In this document: positions 24,872-35,500 of the stretch, in pieces
Numbering within the stretch: the first letter of the stretch is position 1
Layout: every line of letters starts with the position of its first letter
Notes under the pieces: generated by a model
The model's database searches: none
Seen by the model: only the letters and a program-made list of their open reading frames with translations
What the model was told of the DNA's origin: nothing
Translations under genes and position numbers: made by a program
Assembly: GCF_024868665.1 (NCBI RefSeq)
Contig: NC_079905.1
Coordinates: 7,542,379 to 7,606,378 of the forward strand
Source: Triplophysa rosa
Taxonomy: Eukaryota; Chordata; Actinopteri; Cypriniformes; Nemacheilidae
Direction of reading: 5' to 3'
Length of the DNA: 64,000 bases

Positions 24872-27800
24872 ATGTCTGCTACGATCCCTCAGAAGGGACT
24901 GGGTCAAGGTATGCCTGTTATCCCCACTCAGCAGCAGCAAGTGCAGGGACACATGGCTTCTGGGTTAGGACCTTCCCAGCCTGGCATGCCTCCACAAGGT
25001 GCCCTGCGCGAAATCTCTCCAGTTTATTTGTGTCGCATTGGTCAGGAGACTGTCCAAGACATCGTCACACGAACAATGGAAATCTTCCAGATCACACGGG
25101 CAACTCAGGTGTGTTTAGTTTTGACTGAATATGAGATTGTGGGGCATCTGTACTTGCCCTCCAGTGCCAGTCCTCCAGCAGACAGGATGTGGTTCTTGCA
25201 GGATGTTTTGATTCTCATCCTAGTTCCTTCATGAAATTATGGAATGACCTAGATATCATACAGTGTCCTCATAAAATTACATTCCAGAGGCCTGATTCGA
25301 TTTACAGTAGTTCTGTCACAACCACCTCCTTGAAAACCTTTTTATTATAATAAGCAGAATTCCAAGAGAAAAGTTGTTTGTCATTTTAATTTCTTCAATC
25401 GTGTGTATATGTACCAACATTTTTATAATACGTTTGCATTATCCTTTAAAATATAGGTTCAATAATTCTGTGTTTATATTTTTTCATCAAAACTATGGAG
25501 TGACACAGCAATCATGTTCAAAATGTTAAATAAAAAAAACTGTATCATATTATAGCATCTTCAAAGTAGCCACAAAAGTACAAAAATATACTTTTGACAA
25601 AATTATGGTAAGATTATTATAATTATATATATAATTATATATTTTATTGATGAAACAATACCTAGTAAATTTGACTAGGCATACTTAAGTTGATCTTTTT
25701 TCGGAATAATGTGCTTTATCCTCTAGCTACCCAATGGCGTGACACAAAGCCAGGCAGCGTATCAGGACCGCTTTGGAAAGCTGCAGGATCATCTGCGGCA
25801 GCTTGCGCTTCTCTTCCGTAAGCTGCGTCTGCTGTATGAGCGCTGTGTAGAGATGACAACTGACCTGCAGGAATCTCCAACAGAAGTGAGTGTTCACCAT
25901 CTGTCTTTATAACACACTGTATACATTTGATGTACTGTATGCTATAGCCTATTCTATGTTCAAGTTCAAGTGGCTTTTATTGTCATTTCAACAATAAACA
26001 GTGCAGTACAAGTGAAACGAAAACATTGTTTCCCCAGGACCAAGGTGCTATACATACTGTATGTCTTTTTATTTAGACTCAGGACTAACACATGTACATT
26101 GTAACACCCTGTTGCATATTTTGCACCAACACTGCTGCTAGTTCCTCATTGAACGTTCCCCGAGCACTGCAGTGATGGCTGCCCACTGCTCCGGGTGTAT
26201 GTGTGTTCACAACTTTCAGTGCGTGTGTTCACTACTTGCAGTGCGTGTGTTCACTACTCACTGGATGGGTTAATTACAGAGGTCACATTTCGGGTATGGG
26301 TCACCATATATGACAAATAGGTCACTTTCACTTTTATGTGTAAATATAACCAGTTTGGTAAACGCAAAATGCCATTATTTTGTTAATACAAATAGGCATT
26401 TTTGTGGATGTATTCTGTGCAATGCTTTTTTAGTTCAAACATTCATTAATGAAATTGCAAGTCAAAAATAAAGTTTTTTTGGCTTTTAGTATGTTAGCAT
26501 CCAAAACATTGACAAAATTCACATTTAGAAAGAAGGTCTAAAAATATAGTTTCAAGTTTACTCATAGCACAAAATCAAGGGTTAAATCATTCTAAGTGAA
26601 CCTTTATTATGTGAGATTTATTAAAACATAATAAAACAAGTTTTACATCGTATCAGTTTGAAAGATTAAATTAGCTTGCTCTGGTGTACGTACATTCATT
26701 TTCAGCCACCTGATGTTTTCAGGCTATCATAGTCCTGCTTATTTAAATATTGTCATGGTCAGTTTTGTATTTTTCAGTTATCTTGTTCAGATGCTTTTGC
26801 AGATGATATATATAAAATATCAGACAGATGTTGATGACCCACACACAGAACAAGATGTAGCGCAGCCAACCACCATACAAAGCTTCAGGATGCATGCAAA
26901 ATAAAAATCACACAGAACATGATAGACTGATTCTGAAAGTGTTTGCACGAAGTTGTTAACAGCTTATTAATATTCAAAAAAGGAAGGATACCCTTTTGTA
27001 TTTTTAAGATGTTAAGTATTACTGTTAAATCTACAAATTCAAAAGATTATTTTGAATTTGTTACTACTCAACAATGCAACAAGACAATTCTTGACATGTG
27101 AAATGACAATTATTTACAATATAATAACAAGAAATATGTACTGCTTACCAAACATCTCATGTGGTGTCATCTTTGCAAAGTAAAGCTGTAAAAATAATTC
27201 ATAAGCAGATTAATTGTACTAACAGTTACTTGCATCCTATTTACCGATTTTGTAGTTGCAATGTTTATTACCAACAGTACTTACCAGTGTGATCCAACAG
27301 CAGTAAGGTCTTTTGTAATGCTGCCAGCTATGATTGCCTCAATGTTGTTATAACTAAAACATTTGTTTTAAACTGTGGAAGGAGCTATATCATGTCTTGA
27401 AGCACACATGTGGTGAATAAATATAAATGCATTTCCTGCATTTTTACTTCCTCAATTCAGAATTTTTCGTTCTTAGGGAATGATTGGGCATTTTTAGACA
27501 TATTTTTTAGAGATTTAGATGTCCACTTAAAAGGGCTGTATGCAGTTTGTGTCGCGATTCAGGCTAATTATACATGTCTAAATCGATTCTGAAATCTATT
27601 CGATGTTTTATGCACAGCTCTTCCGTGAACTACGGCTGTTTGATCAGTAGGAAGTACTGCCCGTCTGCTTGATCTATAATCACTACGAGATTGAGTCGTT
27701 TATAACGTGTATTTGAAAAAGCAACACTCGTCTATCATCATTACTATAAATCAACTTTATTATCATGAAAATATCTGAAAAGGTTTGAAGAACAGCGATA

Positions 27801-28544
27801 GAATATGACCACAGGCATTTCCTGGAACTTATTGCTCTTCTTCCGTTTCCCATATTCGGAGTTACTGCGCTAGAGCGCCCTCTAGCTTTCGAATGTGGCG
27901 GCATTTAGTCATTGAGAAACTGAGAGCATAAGAATCTTACAATATATCGCCCAGCCCTATGTATACTTTAGCTTTAGTTTAGAAGAGATGCTCCTAGCCT
28001 AGGTAATTGAGTTACCACTCCTTACATCAGACATTTCTGCATTTCATAATTACATTTTCATAATTACATTGTGTTCCTTTCTCTGTTTGCATTCTTTTAG
28101 CTGGTTCCTTATGTAGGGGAGGAGACAGCACCTGTGAGGGTAGAGCCATGTAGTCCAGCGGTTATCCAGGAAAGACAAGAAGTTCTAGAGGTTTGTTTCG
28201 TATATTATTGTTACTAGTGTGATAACATTACATACAAAAACATTGCTGTAAATATTACTTGACATAAATATTCATATAGCTGGAGGCTAATCCATCTTCA
28301 GGAAAAAGTTATGAAGGTGGATGTGCATCTCCTTAAATACGGTGTTCTATATTGCTAACATATTGGACTGTTATAAATGTATTTTAGTCCCCAAATGACT
28401 GCACATTTGATAGATTTGTAACTTCTAATAACATTCTTGGTTTAACAGAAAGTGAGGCAGAAAAACCAAGAGATGAAAGTGCTAATGGACCAAATGAGGA
28501 ATTTACTCTGGGACGTCAACGCCATGCTCACAATGAGAAAATGA
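24872..28544 (+). CDS. med30: Mediator complex subunit 30, complete coding region
   Basis: Four coding exons: 24872-25108, 25727-25885, 28101-28190, 28449-28544, all GT-AG, giving 193 aa. The ATG sits at the first base of its exon (CTTTTAG|ATG), so the 5' UTR must come from an upstream exon. The start MSATIPQKGLGQG is followed by a Gln/Pro/Gly-rich N-terminus (residues ~10-45), then the family core LCRIGQETVQDIVTRTMEIFQ, LPNGVTQSQAAYQDRFGKLQ, LALLFRKLRLLYERC, LVPYVGEE, and the C-terminal helix KVRQKNQEMKVLMDQMRNLL ending NAMLTMRK. MED30 is a metazoan Mediator subunit of the head module that bridges activators and RNA polymerase II in the nucleus. It is slightly longer than human (178 aa), mostly in the low-complexity N-terminus. 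It is convergent with ext1, as in human. Confidence 0.97.
25955..26325. repeat. Interspersed fish repeat
   Basis: The blocks CTTTTATTGTCATTTCAACA, CCCCAGGACCAAGGTGCTA and CAGTGATGGCTGCCCACTGC, then ATGGGTTAATTACAGAGGTC, follow the order of a dispersed element I recall from many fish genomes. It includes a short local tandem repeat of GTGCGTGTGTTCACTAC. The family name is not certain. Confidence 0.55.
27690..27960 (-). mobile_element. hAT-like transposon fragment with CAGGGCTGGGCGATATA end
   Basis: On the minus strand the right edge reads AGGGCTGGGCGATATATTG, a terminus seen in dispersed fish elements. The opposite end is not clear. It carries a CTCF-like GCTAGAGGGCGCT at 27874-27886. Confidence 0.5.
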
Positions 28545-29586
28545 CAACGCTCCTTAGTACACATCTGACCGACTTGTGTCAAACCTCATCCACAACTTTC
28601 TAAGCAATTCGGGTGCTCTTGCAAAGAATATGGCTGACTGTCTTTCATCTATTGATTGCGCTAATGTCACATTTTATCTTGACAAACAAGATGAGACTTC
28701 TCATTTACAGTATTTATTCCCAATGCTCTGATTTGCAGCTGTGTATCAAAGCACTGCATTAGGATGAGTTTCAGCAAACTGCAAGTAATGTAAATGACAC
28801 ATATGAGCTAGTCATTTTGTTGTTTGATATTTTTGTTGCGTGTTACACTTGTGGTTCTCAGGTAGAGTGTGTCATTGTGGAAATGACTGTAACTGTAGAT
28901 CTGAGCTCTGGATTACACTCTCAATCCCTTAAAATTAATCAAATGAACTGTTGGTTTTATATGGAAAAGTTTCTTTTGTTGCTTGGACTCAATGAATTTA
29001 AAAACAGTTTTATACAAAATAAAAAAAGAAACATCTTTGGCGACACTTGTCATTTCTCAAAAGGAAATGCTGATCAGCATCTGTTAATAAACACATGGCC
29101 TTGGCAGATGCACAAACAGGTTACACTTGATGCTAAAACAAGCAGGATTATGGGGGGAAGTGTATTTAACAAATAACCCAGAAAGTTTGCGTTTTAGAAT
29201 TATTTTATTGGTCATGTAATTATCAGTTCATGTGATCAGTCTGTTGTTTGCCGGCGACTCTGTCATGTGTTAGTCGACATCTCCGTCAGCATCATGCTAC
29301 AAACTCTTCCCCAATGAAACGGCAGCAAGAATGACTGACAGATCTGTGATGCGTTTTCACTCATCCCTGAAGCTGTCAGTCAAATATAGAGAACCATCAT
29401 ATATGTATATCTCACTCCTGCACTCTGATTGGCCACCACAAGCGTAGCTGGAAGGCCCCTACAAAAGCCAGAAGCTGTAGTCATCTGGCTCTTAGTGGAC
29501 AGAAAGAAACAGATCTCTCCATCAATGTCTATATCAGTGTGTGACCCGTCTCTGGTCTCATCCGACTGTCGAGCTGTCAGCTTGGC
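28545..29586. other. Overlapping 3' ends of med30 and ext1
   Basis: AATAAA at 29018-29023 and 29086-29091 (plus strand) are candidate med30 polyadenylation signals. TTTATT at 29204-29209 is an AATAAA on the minus strand and would end ext1 with a ~380-base 3' UTR. The two transcripts would then end about 110 bases apart without overlap. A 119-codon frame here is 3' UTR. Confidence 0.55.
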
Positions 29587-32500
29587 TCAGACACGCTCCA
29601 GGTCTTTGTACTTCTTGCGGAAAACAGACACATGGTCCTTGAAGAGTACAGGGTCCAGGCGAAATTGCGAGTGCACTAGAGGCATATAACCGAACCAGCT
29701 TGCAAAGGTGTTAACACACTCTTGCCTCTGGGTAAAGTGCTCAGGGTTCGCCCAAGGGGCCGTCTTGGAGCCCTAAGATGAGACGGAAAACAAGAAAATA
29801 CATCACCGTGACATGCTGTAAAAGTACCTTTAAACACAAAACTCGGCTCTATTCTCACCTGCAGAGCGGGCATCTCTTTATATTGCTTCCTCTGTGCCAC
29901 TTTGATGGGTGGCAGGTGTGTCACAGCAGAGACCAGGAAATTCATCAGGATATCATCACAGTTTAAGGTGCGATCCACCAGCGCACGGAGAGACGAGGGC
30001 AGGTAGTGAGAGAACAGGTGATGGTAATACCTGTAAGACACAAAGGCATCAGGGCATAATCAAAGAGCAAACCGTCTCCCCTGATGATATTTGAGAGCTG
30101 GATCGAGCGTGACGGAAAAGACTTAAAACCTGTGATAGAAGGCGGCTCCAGTGAGGACAATGGAGTACTCATTGGTCCATTTAGAGGTGTAGCCCCAGGC
30201 TCTTTTAACCGGGTCCCAGAAATGGCTTCTGGGAGGGTAGCCAACAATCCTCTCAGGAAAACTCCGCCAAACGTGGAAAGCGAAATTGATCTTTGAGTGC
30301 CAGAAAGGAAAAGCACAAATCAGCTATGTATGTGGTTATATTTAACCCGTTTAACCTAAATCTATATATCACTTACTTTTTCCATATTTTGCCACTTACT
30401 ATGACTATTGCTCATGCTTTTTAACCTAAAACCGTGTAGTAAAGGAATTCTTTACCCAAAATGAAAGTTCTTATCTTTGTGGGTGAATTCAACTTTTAAA
30501 GGACCGCTTACATCACTCAAATGTAAAAATCTAATTATATGGTTTTACAAACAAATACAAATGCAAAGTCTTAGTCTTTTTTTACATCTAAAAGTACAAG
30601 GTAACTGGATTTCTTTACGCAGGATTAAAAACACTACCTCATTGGTCAACAGAACCGTGTCTTCATCGAGGCTCAAAACCGCGTCAGTCTCGATAGCTGC
30701 ATGAGGCAAGAAACGACTGCTTGTCTGTTAACAGAAAGCGTGGCAGGGAACGTGAGAAACGAGATAGAGAATGAGAAATTTCTTGACTGTGCTCTCGCGT
30801 GGATACTCACTTTTCTTCTGCCATCTGTGACAGTAAGGGGCACTGGCATAGGCGGCCATTTACTCCGGTGAGGGGGCGGCTTTTCACTGTTCCACAAGAT
30901 TATGATCTGACAAGAACCCAGACATGAAAACAAACCATCACAGCATGAACTCCAGACTGGATGATATGACTTTTTGGTGGCTTGGTGGTCTTGTGGCTCT
31001 GTTTACAGCTGGTATTAAAATCTCGGGTGATGATGTCACAAGTGCTCAAATCACCCAGATTCAGTGAGATGCTTTAATAGCATTGCAAAGGTAGCAAAAT
31101 TCCATTTTAAGTTAATAAATATCAACATTTCTCTGTACATTTATTATCATTGATAGACCCCAATCTGATTCTGCCGTAGCTTTGCAGTACCTGTGAGCAG
31201 TATTTGGATTTGGAGACGACTTGCAAAAGCTTCATGATTGGCTGAGATTGGGACACCAGAGGTGAGGTGGAATGAATGACAGCGGTAAACTCTTGACCTG
31301 GGCTGATCCCTACATCAAGAGAAAAAAATATAATAGTTCTTATCAGGACAATACTACACTTTCTATTCTAATAATACATACTTTTTTAATAGTACACATA
31401 TGAATATGGAACAGTGTACCATAAAACTATTCATTTTTTCCAAACAAGTATACGGTACATACTTTACTGTGTAAAGTATACTAGTTTTTTATTCAAAACA
31501 TGGCCATTCAACATTATTTCCTATACATTATATGCAAATCACTTTACATTTTATTACACAAAGAGTTTTTAGATCATTTGCTTACCAAGGTTTAAGTAAT
31601 AGAAGGGATAGTGGGCCAGGTGTGTAGAGTACTCGGGCAGAACCAGCAGCCCACCAGGTAAGGCATTCCACATTAATTTATTTCTGGAGATGTGGGAATA
31701 CACTCTGTCCTTTATGATCTAAAACATGCATTCAACAGTGTTCATTATATTATAAAATCAGTACATATAAATATAGTACATTAAACTTCAGACATTATCT
31801 CCATTTACACAGCATGAGCCCTTTTTCTTGACTAGACAAGTTCCTATGTTGGCCAGCAGGGGGCGCACCTAGGCCATAACTTTGGGCAAAATCGACATTT
31901 CCTTAGCAATTAACATAGGGGCAGAGGACTAAGTATGCGCTAATGATGTATGGCATCATGTGCTGGTTTAATTTCCCCTGACAGACCTTCCTTTCTGTCA
32001 GGTACGCCACAGTATACACATCTAATATGACCCAGCTCTCACCTCCAGTGTGGTGAGTACGATCTTATCCACGGAGGAGAAATACGCTTCCCAGAGCATC
32101 TGTGTGCGCTGTCTCAACGCTAGCACCCTGTCAATGCCTACAGCACGCACCGTAGACGGCACCTGTGGGAACAAAGTCACATTTAACATACCGGTGATGC
32201 TAATTGCTGTATCTGTAATAACTTTAAAACGGCAAGGCTGAGTTACACTACACCAGCGTCTTCCAAACTTTTACGTCATTATGCTTTTGTGTGTACACTC
32301 TCTGCACTCAAACATTATAACATTTTTCTTACTAATTGAGATTTTCCTTTTATTTTCCTTACCTGGCTAAAATTATAACGATAAAATATTCCACAATAAA
32401 AACAGCGAAATTCGCACATCATGAATATAAAATATATCACATTAGGGACGTCTCCACAAATATTAACCAAAAATAAGCCAAACCAATGCATGATGGGTGA

Positions 32501-35500
32501 GTTTCCACAATAGGCTACCTTATGACAATGAATAATTTTCCATATTTAGTTTGCGCATTTCACGTAAGTGGAGACGAAACGTAAAATATGTAAACGTTAT
32601 GTGTTTTAATCCAGAAAACGGTAGTTCCTGTTCACTTGTATGGGTTTATATGACAGTCTTGCCCTCCCCAATATGGCGGCGCCGTTGACCCATTAGCAAC
32701 AAGCTAGTGCGTAAAATGTAGCGTTTATTTACGGCTGCAAAGGTAAGTGTCGTGAGTACACGCGGCTCTCGCTTTTGCGGTGCAGGTGTAGCAAAGAAGG
32801 TATGGCGAAACCAGTTTTTTTGTAAGTGCTCAACGTATAATGAACATTAATGCTTGACAGTTGATGATTGATTGATTGGTTTATTGAATCATTTATTTTA
32901 CATTGATTCGAGCGCTCGGCCGGCATCTTATTGCTGACGTTAGATGTGTTCGCCATTTCTATTATTTCTTGAGCTACAACCACCTTTCAAACTAAATTAG
33001 TAAATGAACATGGAACATGATTTAGGTTCAAATTAGTAGATTATCTGAAAAGACCAATTCGAGAGACAGGAAACCAGTACTGGTTTTGAGGGACATTTGT
33101 CAAATATACAGTTTAGAGGGTAGTATACTGAAATTTTTTTCCCACCACTATTGGCCAATCAAATGTGATATTTACTTCAGACACTGACCTGTCAGCCTGT
33201 TCTTTATTTTTTTAGATTAATAGACTTGTCACACTACAGAACTGTTCTAATAAACTGTAACTCGATGATTAAAAATGCAGAAAAACACAAATTAAGAGTC
33301 ACAGCATCTAAAACTATATACTATATCCATTATATGTTAGTAAGTTTTAAACTAAAAAAAAGTAGTTGAAAGTAAATGTCAACTATTATCATATGTTGTA
33401 ATTAAAAACTTCTTTTATCCTTCTGTCCTCCTTTTGGGGGGAGGCGGGGGTGTTACCTGTAGCAACAGTCTCTCGTCGCCCTCGATGACTGCCTGGTTCC
33501 ATTGAATGACATCAGAGAAAGGTAACTCCCATCCATTACTGAGTAACACTGGGATACAAGCGGCCTGTGAGACACAAGAGACGGAGAATTACAATACAAT
33601 ACAAGAAATGTACCCAATGAACAGAACCCACAAAGAATAGAAGCTAGCCCCATATACACACAAAATAGATGTAGTGCGTTTAATTGTTCCCTTTAGGCAA
33701 GGTTATAAGATAGAATATAGCGTGTGATGATGAAAAGATTGTTTGGATGTGCATGAAGTCTCATAGGAGGACTATGTACTGTATGACTCAGGCAGACTGA
33801 TGTGTTAATTACCCCCCAAAGTGAAGTGGAGGGCGTGTAGTTGGTGAGAAAGGAGCAAGGGTCCATGATTTATTGAAGTGAAGTTTGATGCTCGCCCTCC
33901 CTCTTGTTAACTATTCCGTATTGATGTTGCTCTGTTTTCGCTCTCTTATTCCTTGTTTGCCTTTTTCGTCTTGTTTTCGTCATTCGGTTCATATTTTGGT
34001 CTACACTGAGGTTTTTAATTAAATCACAAGAGAGTGCAATCCTAAGTAGGGGCCGAGATCAAACACACCCCCTCTAGCAGTGCGCTGCCTAGCTTTCATC
34101 CTAAACAGGCGTTAGAGGACACATGGGCGGACGGCAACAAAATGCTTCACGTGACTGATTGCTACCTTGGCCTGTTATGCCCACAGAGATGCAGGAGTCT
34201 GACTTTTGTTTCGTGCTCCTAGATGACAGCTTGAGGGCACTTGACTGGTATGGATCCCTCTTGGCACTGATACATTTCTGGGTTGCTATAGCATTTTTTG
34301 CAAGGAGTGAGTCTAGTGGTAGGAATTTGCAAGTAACGTGATAAAATCAGGGCCATGGTTTGATAATATTGCTATTCGTTATGATAAATGTGTTTCATTA
34401 ATTCAAGATATATTGCAACATTCATCTTAATTATATTTTGTCAATTTGTGGGACCATATACCCAGGTGAAAAATCGGCACTAAAATACACTTAAATGTAT
34501 TTAAAGTGCACTAATTTTGTACTTACTTTTTGCTTTTAGTACTTTTTAAAGGGGTCATATGGCACGAATACGTGTTTTTCTGTGTCTTTGGTGTGTTATA
34601 AGTTGCCCATGCATGTATTAGACACGTAAAATTTCAAAAATGTAAGTGTCGGAACAAAAGATACACTCTATCTAAAAACAAATGCACACCCATACCTGCC
34701 TGAAACGCCTCGTGTAACCACACCCCCACAAATCTACTTCAGTTCGTGGTATGATTTGACCAAGACCGCCCAAATGTAGGGCTGTGCAAAAATATTGATA
34801 CATGTAACTATCGCAATATTTTTTTTCGATAGTGTATCAATGGTGATAACTCTACTATCGATATTTTTTTTAAATCATGTCATATACATACGGCCAAAAG
34901 TAAGTGGAAGCGAGCATGTCGAAAAATATAAGACCGCTTGGAGCTCTCAGAGCTGATGTGTGGGTGTGCTTCGGTTTTCAAAATAAGTCATGGAGTAATG
35001 AGTTATATAAAATAATGCTGTTTGTAAGCTTCGCAAGTCATGACACAAGTCACTTGGCTACTGCAGTGCATTAGACATAAAGTTTATTAAGAAAAGTAAC
35101 AATGACATTTATTGTGCTTTCACGGATGTGACACCAGCGCATTTACAGCACGGATGAACCATGGGTTTTATACTGCCCATGTTCAGTGTTTTAACTGTAA
35201 TGCACCACAACAGCCAAGTGACTTGCGTGAGCCACCTTATTCCCCTGTGCTACCCACTTGAGGGGCGCAATCCACTTTTTGAGAACCCAAACCTCTGATC
35301 TAAAGGTCCATGCATCGCACATCATGGCCACTCTGCAGAGGTAAGGGATGTTTTTACTCTTATCCTTACAGAAAACCCCAGGTGGTGCACAGCATGTTCT
35401 ATTTCTAGCTCTACTTTTTACATTTTGTATTTAATGTATTGCAATATATCGCAAATGTGTATCGTATCGAAATACATAGCAATATATTGTACCGTGACCC

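Larger units (their letters stand above)
25886..28100. other. med30 intron 2
   Basis: A 2.2 kb intron built largely of repeats: an interspersed fish repeat at 25955-26325 and a transposon end at about 27690-27960. The remainder is AT-rich with no exon signal. Confidence 0.55.

Noticed and set aside
28817..29176. 119-codon frame after med30
   Set aside because: Lies in the med30 3' UTR before polyadenylation signals; no homologous domain.
30638..30716. ext1 exon 7 starting at the nearer acceptor GCAG (30717-30718)
   Set aside because: It would put the exon out of frame with the preceding exon; the acceptor at 30725-30726 keeps phase and restores the conserved SSRFLP.
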